Assembly (NCBI GenBank): GCA_014871385.1
Contig: CM026427.1
Location: 1,546,068 to 1,610,067, forward strand
Direction of reading: 5' to 3'
DNA: 64,000 nucleotides
Source of the DNA: Ceratodon purpureus
Lineage: Eukaryota > Streptophyta > Bryopsida > Pseudoditrichales > Ditrichaceae
In this document: in pieces, positions 26,901-38,900 of the stretch
Numbering within the stretch: position 1 is the first letter of the stretch
Layout: each line of letters starts with the position of its first letter
Notes under the pieces: model-generated
Told to the model about the DNA's origin: nothing
The model's input: only the letters and a program-made list of their open reading frames with translations
Databases searched by the model: none
Program-made: the position numbers and the translations under genes

Positions 26901-29900
26901 CTTCAATACAAATGCTGGGCACATACAACAAGCAGTAAGCCCCAAGCTTCCTCGGAGGCATAGAGCCTCCTCGGCCGGGGCTCAGTTAGACGGCTCGCAG
27001 CACTGGTGTCTGCTCCGAAAGCAGGCACCAGGCTGCTTGCCACGAAATGGAAATTAAAAAAAAATGTGAGCCGCAAGCCTCATGGGAGGCTCATAGCCTC
27101 CTCAGCCGCGGCTCTTCAATACAAATGCTGGTCATCGAAATTCGAATGCTCCCAACTGTCCTTATGAATCATTACTCCGGTCCCGAAGACCAACACAACA
27201 TGACCAGAGTCCTATTACGATATTTCATGCTAATGTATTCAGAGAATAGGCTTGCTTTAGGCACTCTAATTTTTTCAAAATACCATCGCCGACTCCCTGT
27301 CCCGACCAGCAAAAGCCAGGAGCGCGTCCCCGGCTGGACCAGTGCACACCCACAAGGGGCGGACCGCTCCTCCGACCTAAGATCCAACTACGAGCTTTAT
27401 ACGCACAACAACTTAATTATACGCACAAGAAGATCCTTCTTGTGAGCAGCAGCATACAGTCTGGAGCCGTAGCACTGTAGCAGCATTCAAATGCAAACGT
27501 CAATCGAAATCTCGAACAAGCAGATACCCGCAAGCCCACTACCCACAAACACGATAAACCCAAAACCCACCCAACCGAACTGCGACTCCTCGAATTCTCG
27601 CAATCCACAATCCCCCAACACACAATTTCTCAAGCACCCGCACTCCCCGAGCTTCCAATGCGAGATTCCAATCAACATCAGCAGGAACCCATAACCCTCA
27701 TTAACCCCACGTCCCCGTCAACCCCATCAAATAGTACCCATCAAGCATACAATTGCAAATTACCGACACCCATAGATTCTGACCTCGTCGTGCTCGTCTT
27801 CAGAGTCGAGCTCGTCGTCGTGGTCGCCCTCGATTTGGTCCTCGTGCTGCACTCCGGGCTGCTGCTGGAGCTCCACGCCTCCATCGAGCTCCAAGCCTCC
27901 ATCGACCTCCACCCCTCCAGCGACCTGCACCCCTCCAGCGACCTGCACATCATCCCCCTGGCCGCGGCCGCCCACATTCTGCTCTCCCTGCGCAGCCATT
28001 GCACTCCCTCCCTCGCCTGCGTCGAGAATGCCCAGCCTTGCTCGCCTCGCCTCGAGTCGGAGGTGCTCAAACTCCGTGCATTCTCCAAGAGCGGAGCCAC
28101 CACATTGATCCTCGACCCCTCTCATCCTCTCGATGCTCTGTATAAAAATAGCAGACAATTAAATCTACGATTCCCCTGTGTCAAGTGCCGCGGCCCTCTC
28201 CCTGAGACTTAGTATTCGAGTGTGAAAATTGCCGCGGCCCCTCTCAAATAGACTTAGAGCGAACCTCACATTCTTTATTCAAACTACTCAATTACAAACC
28301 TTTCACAAATATACTAGATTACACAAATAATTCCCATTACCTTGGTTCTAGAGAGAATATAAATACTTACCTTGTCGGGGTTTAAATAAAAATCTGATTG
28401 AGAATCAGCCTCCCCTGTCGAGAACTCATTGAATGAAAACGATGGTTGCGGAGACTCTAGTTTCTGACTACAATTGAAGACTAATTCTTCCGTCATGGCC
28501 TCACTTGCTCCTCTACTTAAATGTACAACCTGTTCGTGGTCGTGATTCTGGACGTCCTTGTCCTCTAATAATTCCTCTTTCTCCTCTACTATTGAGTCGA
28601 GAATGAGTTTGCGAAGGCTACAAAACTTCAAAGCTACAGGCAGATCTCCTCCTCTCCGTTTCACGGGTGCACTCAAATGGTCACTTTTAGAATCTACCTG
28701 CTTACGTGATGCTCTCCTCTTTCTAGCCCTTCTATTTGTAAAATCAGTGCGACCAGGTTTCCTTCTCTGTTTAGGAGTAACATAAGTGGAGGGAGATGGC
28801 CCTCCACTCTGCTTCATGTGTCTAACGAAAGGAAGGAATGTCTCACAAAAAGACTTCCATCAAAACTTCTCCCTGCTTAAATACCTCTCACGTACAACTA
28901 TTCACCTAGAACCCTAAGTTGATATACAATCTCAACAACTGATACATTGTCTGCCCACTTTATATTAGGAATATCATTAACAATTCTGTAATTGAAGCTA
29001 GATTTAAAATATCAACCTTTAATTATAAGGAATATATCTAAGTGCACTAAAAATTAAAAGATTTGAATCAAGCACTTTAATCATGCTCCTTTTTATAATC
29101 ATTGTTTTAAATGTAGAATTGAAATGACGGCTCATTCTAATCTTATAATACATCATGTCAAATAGAATCCGCTCTACGATTCAAATTTTAGAGTAGAGTA
29201 TAATAAACCTTACCTCATATACTTAGACCTGCAAAAAGTGGCACTGTAATTAGTTAGCGCCGTCTCTCTTAAATCATACATCCGTTACCTAACAGACAGC
29301 ATCATTCCCCAACTATTCACATGGACATTCCAACCCGAATAAAATGATCATCAACGATGCATCAGTCCTCTCACTCTGCTCTCGCGATAGCGCTTGGCTG
29401 ATGCACTCACTCTGCTTCCTTCTTCCACTTGTATCACTGAGTTGCCTGCGAACATGGGGATGGTCTGTCTGTACGCCCAAGGCATGGGCATCCCTCTTAG
29501 GTTTCGCGTAGATGACGATGGTCTAGCTACAGTTTCCTCTCTTCGCCTGAGTCTCAGATTCCATTTCCGTGAGGATACCATCAGTATAGAAGAGGAAATC
29601 TTTGATGACGTTACTGCAGAGGTTACCCACACCCTCGGGCAACTTTCCTCGAGAGATGAGAACAATATGTTGCAGTGGAGACTCCTCCCTGGATCCTATA
29701 GAGTCTATGGTCTTACTGATTCTCTTATGGCTGCATCCACTGAGATCCTCACCCCCCGTCGCTCTTCTACTTGCACAATTCAGACTCCCTTACCTCGTGA
29801 TGTCAAGGTCAAAGTCGAGCCTGGTACCGAGACTTCAGATGTAGAGAAACCTCCTCCTACCGTCATATCTCTCTCTTCTGATGACGAAGTCAGTCCCGTC

Positions 29901-32900
29901 AAGTTGGTGCCTAAGGTCCAAGCTGATGCTCCTCCTTCCAATGTGTCTCCTCCATTGTCCCAGGTCACAGTTAGCATTGTTCCGCTCCTTAAAGAGATTG
30001 CTAAGACGCGTGGGTCCAAAAACATTTTGAAGAAGATAGACTATTCCACTATTAGACACGAGAGAGTAGAGTACTTGCCTGCGAAGTTTGATGGTCCGGT
30101 TCTTTTTGAGTTGCCCCCACCTGCTGCAGGATCCTCTAAGCTCGCCGCCAAGTCAATGCAGGGAATGGACAAACGATACGACGGACACTTGTGGACCAAG
30201 ACCATCACAACAAACATCAAAAACGACTTCGGACTCTCTTTTCGAAGTTCCACCTGCGTCGGATGGCTGCGCTGCAGCAACAAGGAGTGTGACTTCCTGA
30301 AGCGTGTTCCCAAGATCTTCGAGGTTAACGAGACTGAGTTTGAAGGCTGTACCCTGCAAGCTTTTCTCATGGACCATCCTCCTCCATCTGACTCGACGCT
30401 AGTGTGCAAGGTATGTAAAGAACCTCCATCATGTGTAGCTACATGCGAGGCTAAGATTTATTACGTTGTGGGCAAACCGAATCAGACTAGAGCTTGTATT
30501 CACATTGGAACACATGATCATCCAGTGAAAGTAGGAGACTACAGAGACTCTAAAGCAGAGATTAGTAGCTTAATAGAAGAGCAGGTAGAGATGAACAACA
30601 AAGCAACAAAGAGCGCCGTTGTCCTGGAGGCGAGCAAACTCCTCATCGGGAGCTACCTGCTAACGCCCGAGGATGCACCACCGAGGAAGCTGACGATGGA
30701 GGAGCTGGTTCCTGTTATGGATCGATGCAAAGATATGGCGTCGCCCAACATCCGCAACAAAGTCGCCACCTTCAAAAAATTCAAAAGGTACGGAATCATG
30801 GACGGTATCACCAAGCTCCGTGGTAACAGTCTCTGGGCGTATGTCCAGGAGAATAGGTTTCCTGGTCAGGGATCGATGCGTGACAAAGTCTTCCTCTTCA
30901 AGATGTCGGAGGTCGGGCCGGGAAGTGGTGTCGACTTGGTCAGCCGAATGCAAGCTGGTGGCGACTTGGAGAACGCATGGATCATGTTCGACCATGTAAA
31001 ACGCGTCAAAGACTGGTCGACCATGGCGTGCCATGTGTACGACGCCACGTACTGCCGCGTGATGACAATCGCCACTTGCGACATGCAGTCCGAGGACACG
31101 GAGGCCCAGCTCGTCTTCTGGAAAAACCTGAACCTGGTCATGGAGATCAATGGCGTTGCAGCGCCGAACTTCAAGGGGTTCATGGCGGATAACGCACAGG
31201 CGAATTGGAATGCAGTGCGAATCCTTTACGGCAATGGCAACAAAGAGGACCCAATGGAGGACCGGGAGAGGTCGTGCTTGTTCCACTGGACTCAGAACAT
31301 GGTGGCGTATACGCAGAAGCACTTCCCCGAAGAACTCTGGGAACAGCACAAGAAGATGTGCACTCAGTACAAGAATGCGACCAGCATGGCAGAGGCGGAA
31401 ACTCTGTACCACGCGTTGCGAGCATGGTGGGCATCCACCGGGGTCGTTGGCGAAAGCGGGCTCATCAAACTCGATCAGTGGCTGTCATTCTGGCACCACC
31501 GCTTCCGCCAATGGGGGGGATTCATGACCGAGGTATTATCTCTGAACTCTGTTTTGATGTTTTTCATACTCGTTTCCTAGCCCTAACCTACAAAACTCTA
31601 ATCCGTGAATCTAATGGCACCTACTGTCAAAATTGCAGAAATTCACGGAAGAAGAACTGACAGAGATGCCCACCTGTAACCTCGCCGAAACAGTTCACAA
31701 CAAGTGGCTCCAAGCTTCTGGAAACAACGGGAACGACCTCTACGTTGCTACCGTGGACGATTTCGTTCGGGCTTTTCTTCAAGTTGTTAACTACTACCAA
31801 TTCCTCAAAGGTGACGTCGGCGGAACAGGACCGTCCAAGAAGGAACTCAGACTCCGGATGGCTGAACGCAACGCGAAGAAATGGGGAAATCCTACACTGC
31901 TCGATAAGCCCATGCTCGATATGCCAGGCGCGGATGAGTTCTGCACCCGTCAGCCTATCATGCCTGGAGCGGAAGTCTTCGGTTCACAGAAGCGAAAAGC
32001 CGACGTCCCCATCGGAGCTGACGAGGAGTCTCATCGCCCGGACAAGACAAACTTCTCACGCCCAAGAGGCCCAAGACGTGCCGTCAGGGCTCGCCCTATG
32101 CAGATGCCCGTCATTGTGGAAGACGACTCCGAACACGACACCGAGGTACAATGTACGCAACCTCCTGCCCAGGAAGTTGATTCCCCTTTACCTTCACCTC
32201 TGAACAAGGGCGGCATTCGCCATGTCAACGCGGTTGAAGAAACCAAGGTGGACGTGAAGGAGTGGCACATTTCGAGACTTCACAAACTTTCTGCGAAGTG
32301 CTGCTGGGCCCAGAGAGCTGAAACGAAGAAGAAGTGCACTGAGAGAATCGTCAGGGGGCCCCTTTGCACAGCTGCACCGACCTACACTGGGCTCTGGACT
32401 AACTATCGCAGGAACCTAGTTGAGAAGACTGAGTTCTTCTTCTGCTCCGACGATATTGAGCGCTGCGTGAAAGGCTCTAAGCGCAAGTGGGTAGCGCACT
32501 ACTCAAAGGACCAGGAATTCCCCTCCATTCCAGAGGTCTGGCCAGTGAAACTAGGTACTAATCTAAAACTCACTGAGATTCTTGCCCTCGAAGCAGCAGG
32601 CTTTCAACTTCCGCCTAAAAAGCCGGTCTCCCCAAGACGCCTCTTCTCCTCTGCCCCGCCCCCTGCGAATCTCAACTCGGTGCCAGTCCCTGCAGACGCT
32701 GACCGCTACCCAGGCAAGAGAGACGGCAAGATGGTGAAGCGCACTGCCACTCGTCCCAATCCGGCGCAGCGACTATCCATGGGCTCCTCCGAGTCTCTCA
32801 AAGCGCGCCTCCGTTCCGTCACCATGATACCTGAGCCGGGCCACGGTTGCATCATTGGGCTGGATTCGGGCGTCGCTCCTCACATCACACGTTACCAGAT

Positions 32901-35900
32901 TACCATCAGTTCTTACCCTGGTTGCACTTGCCCAGCATTCAAGAAGACGATGACTACGTTCAAAGGCAGGACTCAGTTCACGTATTGTAAGCACCTCTAC
33001 TACATACTCTTGAAGGTCTGCAACCGTGATCCCGAAGCCGAGCTTTTCATCCATGCGCCTACCTTTAGCTTCAACGAGGTCAAGCTTCTCCTAGAGAGTG
33101 GAATCTTGCGTCACCCCTTGGCGAAGAAGTAGGTAGCCCTCCTACTTTAGAACTGCCATTTCCACAATGGCCATTTGTCACGTAGTGAATGATTTTAGTA
33201 ATATACCATGTACTAAGTCAGCTATTCAGAAGCTGTATTGACTTTTTCCTTATATTAAAGGCTTTGTCGTTCACATTGATTGCATTCTATTTCAATACAT
33301 TCTATCTTGAAGAAGTGCACTATATACCTCGTATCCTCTGACATGTACCCTTTATTACAGCAAACATATACTTGTTATTAGATGTCCTAATCTTCGAACC
33401 TAACACGTTTAGGGTTGCCCACTACACTATCAGCAGGATTGCGAACCTCTGACTGTACTACAGGACAAACTACATTCGCATTCACTTTCGTTCCCACACT
33501 TGGAGCGTGTCCTTGGTATGATCGTTTCAGCAATGGCCCACCTCCCCGCCTCCGATTCACTGATTCCCTGGAATAGGTTCCCCTTGGGATCTTTCCAACC
33601 TTGGAGTATGCATGAGGTTGCAAAGGCACATCTGCGTCCTCCTCCTGCACTCTGATATCATCCGAATTTTCTGAACGTGGAGGGTCAGCTCTAACATCCG
33701 GTTGCACGTCAACATCCGTTGTTAAAGGACGCCCTTGGCTGCTGGCCATCACCTCTTCTTCGTCCTGGACATCAACATATGGTTGAAATGGACCAAGATC
33801 GTCAGCAAGTGAAACAACAATATCTCTGACGTCTTCCATAACTGCTGTCCCGCAGTACGGAAAAGAGCTTCACAAAACACCAACAGAAAAGAGGAAGAGA
33901 CATTCCATAATCCTAACTTAAATATCCGTGAAGGAGATGCTTGGCGCCCTTGAAAATCGGATATTCATTCATTTGAAAGTTGCATCTTCCTCAACTGAAT
34001 GGAAAAGGATGAGGGTTGAGCAGAAGTCATTTACCTTTTAAAATTAAAAAATAATAAAAAAAATTAAAAAATAATTATAAAAGCTAAAAGGAAAAAAAGC
34101 AAAAATAAATATTAAGGTTGAAAATAATATGAAGGCGACTAAGAAAATGAAAGAGAAAATAAAATGAAAGACAAAATAAAATGAAAGAGAAAATAAAATG
34201 AAAGAGAAAATAAAATGAAAGACAAAATAAAATGAATGAGAAAATAATATGAATGAGAAAATAAAATGAATGAGAAAATAAAATGAATGAGACAATAAAA
34301 TGAAAGAGAGAATAAAATGAAAGACAAAATAAAATGAAAGAGAAAATAAAATGAAAAGGAAAATAAAATGAAAGAGAAATTATAATGGAAGAGAAAATAA
34401 AATGAAAGAGAAAATAAAATGAAAGAGAAAATAAAATGAAAGAGAAAATAAAATGAAAGAGAGAATAAAATGAAAGAGAAAATAAAATGAAAAAGAAAAT
34501 AAAATGAAAGAGAAAATAAAATGAAAGAGAAAATAAAATGAAAGAGAAAATAAAATGAAAGAGAGAATAAAATGAAAGAGAAAATAAAATGAAAAAGAAA
34601 ATAAAATGAAAGAGAAAATAAAATGAAAGAAAAAATAAAATGAAAGAAAAAATAAAATGAAAGAGAAAATAAAATGAAAGAGAATTAAAGGAAAGGAAAG
34701 ATAGATAGAGTAATGGAAGTTAATATGAAAAATAAAAGAAATAAACCATGTAGACCATGGCGGATGATTTCTAACAATGTTAAGAAAATGTTACGATATT
34801 AAATGTTACTTTATCCCTCTTAAGAGCTTTAATACCAATACATTTTTAGCTGTAACTTGCGTATAAATTTGAGGAGATAAGGGGAATTAATCTATGCCTA
34901 AACTAGTTAGAAGGAGCTGGAGCATAGTAATTGGTGCACGTTAAAAAATTAATCATCAAAAAAAAGAGAAAACGAACTACAAATTCAATGAAAACACTGT
35001 AATTATTCCACGGTTATAGGGTCAATAAAATTACTAAAATTAGTGTTTTTCCAAAAATATACTGAGAATATTCGAATCTTCTAATTTTATATTTTATTTT
35101 TAGTAAAAAAAGTGCTATTTTTAGGTTCTGTCCCCCACTCTGTACTCTCCGCTCTCCAAATCTGCGCTCACCGCTCTCCGCTCTGCGCTCTCCGCTCACG
35201 TACAAGCTACGTCCTTGAGGTGGTCACCTCAATCTTAGACTCAGATATCGTTGTCATTCAAAATTGAAGAAGTTAAGGGTTGTAACTACATTTGATTTCC
35301 TATCGATGTTACTGTTCTTACAGTGTCTAAAATGCTAAGCCACATAATCGAAGTTTAAAAATTACATTTCATAAAATGTAAATGGTTTGCATATCATTTA
35401 TCCTATGGAGGTTTCACAAGGTATTGTATTCATAATATACTTTGTGTACTATAATCGTGAAGCTAATTTTCTGTGAACGACTTCTTCTTACAGAGGTTTT
35501 TGAACTCCATGATCCAAACTCTGTCGAGTGTAAGATCCAAGAAAGACCAGTTGGAGAAAGACGACAAGTTGATAAAGTGGACATACAATGAGGTGAGATT
35601 CGAGTGGACGTTGGTGCGGTCAAGTGACGCGTGCTGGGAGAAATGGGAACGTTTTTTCGAAAAACACATAAAAGGGGAACTCGTCTGTCCAGAATTCGGT
35701 CACTACATCAAAGACACTCCTAATTTCAAGAGCAACCTGAAGGCGATTGCACCGTTGACAAAGAATTGGTTTAAGTGTGTGGAATCACTCACAGAGAAGG
35801 AGATTGAAAAGCTGGTGACATATCTTCTGAATGAGAAGACTGATGATTTGAAGCCAATTCCAGTGTACCCCAAGGTGATTCCTTTTGCAGTGAAGGGTGT

Positions 35901-38900
35901 TTGTAAGAGTCGTAACATATTGTCCACGTTGGAGTGGGGCAACAGGAAAAGAACCAAGCGTCATGTTATTGGAGAGTTCAATCGCTATACTGGGGGAAAG
36001 TTTAATCTTATCGAGACAGGTTCAGCTAAAGGATTGGACGAAGCCCACGACGTCCACCGGGAGAACTGGAGAACTTTTAAGAAAGCACACATGATCTCAT
36101 CCAAGACTATGGCTAATGTAATACAGTCTGCCGGGGACAAATTTTTCAACAACTATGAGGGTAGAAATCGGCTTGACAAAGGCTACCTACCTCCAGCATT
36201 CATCGAGTCACTTCGCTCGGTAGTGGAAACTAAGTCGGATGAGGCTCTGACCACAGATGTAGGCATGTGCATGCTTTTAGCCCGGGATTATAAGACATTG
36301 GGGGGCGAGGTAGTGAAGAAGGGAAACTATACAGCAGTGGGGGATTTGAAGAAGATGGACATCCGAGAAAAGACTAAGTCTGATTGGGCTGCCTTTATCG
36401 ATTTTCGGAATGTTGAAGGACTTGTAGAGGGTTCGGACGTGGAGCACCCATTCTGGGAGGCGTTTGTAAAGAGGTTGGAAAGTTTCAAGATCCCGAGATG
36501 GGCTGAAACTCCTATTTGGATCTGGATAGCAGATGATACTCGAAAGGAGCAAGTGCAGGAGTTATATAAGCGGAAATTAAGAACCACGCATCAGAAACCA
36601 GTGGAGGCTTTTTATCACCCTGATCCTATAGAAGGGTTTAAAAGTGATAAAAAGGTGAAGGGGAAGGTAGTCACAGTGTACTACATCGTGAAGGAACACT
36701 GCAAAGTGCCCACACTCACAAATATCTTCAGATGTGACACTAGGTTAAAGGGATATACCAAGGGCAAATACCGATACTACCCAGGAGAGTTTCGGATGGA
36801 AACTTACCTCCGAATGCTTCAGGACGTGTCTGGCGCATACAAGGCAGTTTTTAACATCTTTGGCGGGCGGAAACTCATGCTTGCTTGTCAGGTAATCTGC
36901 TTCACCATATAACGTTTAAAATTATTATGATGTTTGTAGTATTGAGTTAATAATTTATCAGCTTATTCCAAGAAGGACGCAGCAACTTCAACTACTCATC
37001 TGGCATGGACACTACAATCAGTTTAAGATGCTCTTCTTAATCTTGCGCTATTGATCAAGAGAGTATTGTACATAAGTTTAAGATGGTCATCTTAATCCGC
37101 CGAGATGATATTCCATTATGAAATAGTTCTATGTCCTAGGGATCCTACATTTTAGATCTGTCACCGCGTATCAGAGTACTATTCCTGTTGCGTAAAATTT
37201 CTGCGATCTGATCTAGATATATGTGGTTGATTATTTTCATAATTAAGGTGACCTCCTTAATTTGACGATGCAGTCCTTCACAGTCATTATGATCTCTACT
37301 ATTATTTGTTAATGCTAGAAACTACCCATCTTCACCATGATGAAGCAGATCTCTACTGTAATTTTCTTACCAATACCGTACTCTAGATTCAGGAGGTCAT
37401 CTTAATTGCGATTGTTTGTTGCAAGTCTTTTATTTATTCTCATTGATACGCATTTTACAGGAATATGAAGAGTTTATCTAATAGTCTTTGCTTATGCTCG
37501 ATTGCAGATGTTGAAAATACATGTCTACACGTACTGTGACCAAGATTGTGTTGATGAGCTGATCTCCATGAAGTCTAAGGCAGCAGCAATGAACTACACA
37601 GACTTTCTCCAACCTCAACGCTCTATTGTAGCCGACGTTAGTAATGCGCAGTCCGGAGGTGTTAGTACTGGGCAGGAAGAACCTAGTTTAGGAGCCTTTC
37701 CATCCATTGATCATAGGGTAGTTGGTGCTCAAAGCGGATCCTTTACAAACCGAACAGAAGGCTCGTCAGACGACAACATGGATTCAGATGTTCCTCAAAG
37801 CCAACAAAACCGTAAGCGTCCGCATGGAGGAGAGTCCTACGAAATGGATGTAGGAGCTTACGAAGATGAATACATGAGCTATGGGAGTTCGCCAACGTTC
37901 AATCACTCTGGCGGTCCTAGTGAACAGAGGGAGCCAAGGGTTGATTCTGCAAAGAAATCTTGTGTAAGCCTAGTCGATAACGATCCGGATATCATTGCAT
38001 TGCAGAAGCAGATCAGGATGGCAGAGATGGAGGTTACATTGAAATCTCTAAGGGATAAGTTACAGCCCCATCCCGTAGTTAGCAGCCCGCATGGTGGATT
38101 TAGGCCCAACATGTTCGGTTATCATCCGGGTTACCGAATGGGGGTATATGGTGAGGCTAGTGCGTCGCAGATGGAGTATGATTACTTGAATGACGAGGCT
38201 GCGATGGTCAACTCTCATCTCTACATGCGCACACCACCAAACCAACTAGTTGGACGGACTGAGCCCTACACGGCTCCGAGGAACACTTTATCGAGATTCC
38301 AGAAGCAGTTAGCAATTACGAATGTGATCAATGCGTCCCCTATCCAAGAAGGTCCGTATGTGGACCATCCCATGGAGGATAGTTTCAATGTTGGAGAAGT
38401 TGATCCCATCCCCGCGAGTTCAGTGATAATTTTGCAGACTGTTCTTGAGCAGCGGATCAATGTCACCCCTGTCGTTGAAGAGGACCAAATTCAGGAGACT
38501 ACAATAGCTTGTCCGGGCTCAATTTTAGGGAGTAGTCATGTGCCACCTGTGGTGCCAATCCCCCGCAGAGAAGAGCTCTCGGAATCGACCTCCAAACCTT
38601 CTGGTGACGAACAGGATCAGATTGAGGTGGCTCCGTTAAATTCCTCCCCATGTGGAACTAAGCAGATTAAGGAGACATGTGACATCGAGATGACTTCTGA
38701 CAGCCCTCCTGATGAAGTGGATCACATGAAAGTCGTACCAATTATCTCCCACGAATGTGAAACTGCACAGCCCAAAATGTGCGTTACTTTAGAGCCAATC
38801 CCTTCACAAGTCATGGAAGATGGAGCTCATAGGATTGAGGAGGGCACCTCAATTCAATCCGCAGTTGGCGGCAGCGATAGTCACGAAGTTCCGTCCGGTG

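Larger units (their letters stand above)
16960..35214. mobile_element. nested 18.3-kb Mutator-like (MULE) transposon
   Basis: The element is bounded by inverted termini. Bases 16971-17013 match the reverse complement of 35161-35203 at 42 of 43 positions. It is flanked by an exact 10-bp duplication, TTGAGGTGGT. The outermost 11 bp of each end (GG...) differ. A second inverted block (GACCCTATAACCGTGGAA at 17062-17079, reverse at 35006-35023) shows that the terminal repeats extend inwards but are patchy. Cargo in order: small gene (+), ParB-like/methyltransferase gene (-), CTD-heptad gene (-) with a 213-bp repeat array in its intron, MULE/SWIM transposase (+), another small gene (-) and a 17-bp minisatellite. 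Reading frames are open, so it looks complete and fairly young. It sits in intron 1 of the outer element's giant gene. Confidence 0.88.

Noticed and set aside
23504-27124. CRISPR array or LTR
   Set aside because: Units are contiguous at 213 bp without unique spacers, in a plant genome, and no reverse transcriptase or paired long terminal copies flank the region.
30660-31412. 250-codon minus-strand frame
   Set aside because: It lies opposite the conserved MULE core and has no recognisable domain. The sense frame explains the coding signal.
34044-34327. Long hydrophobic minus-strand frames that look like membrane proteins
   Set aside because: They are translations of the 17-bp A-rich minisatellite, and the Phe/Ile/Ser pattern follows the repeat unit.
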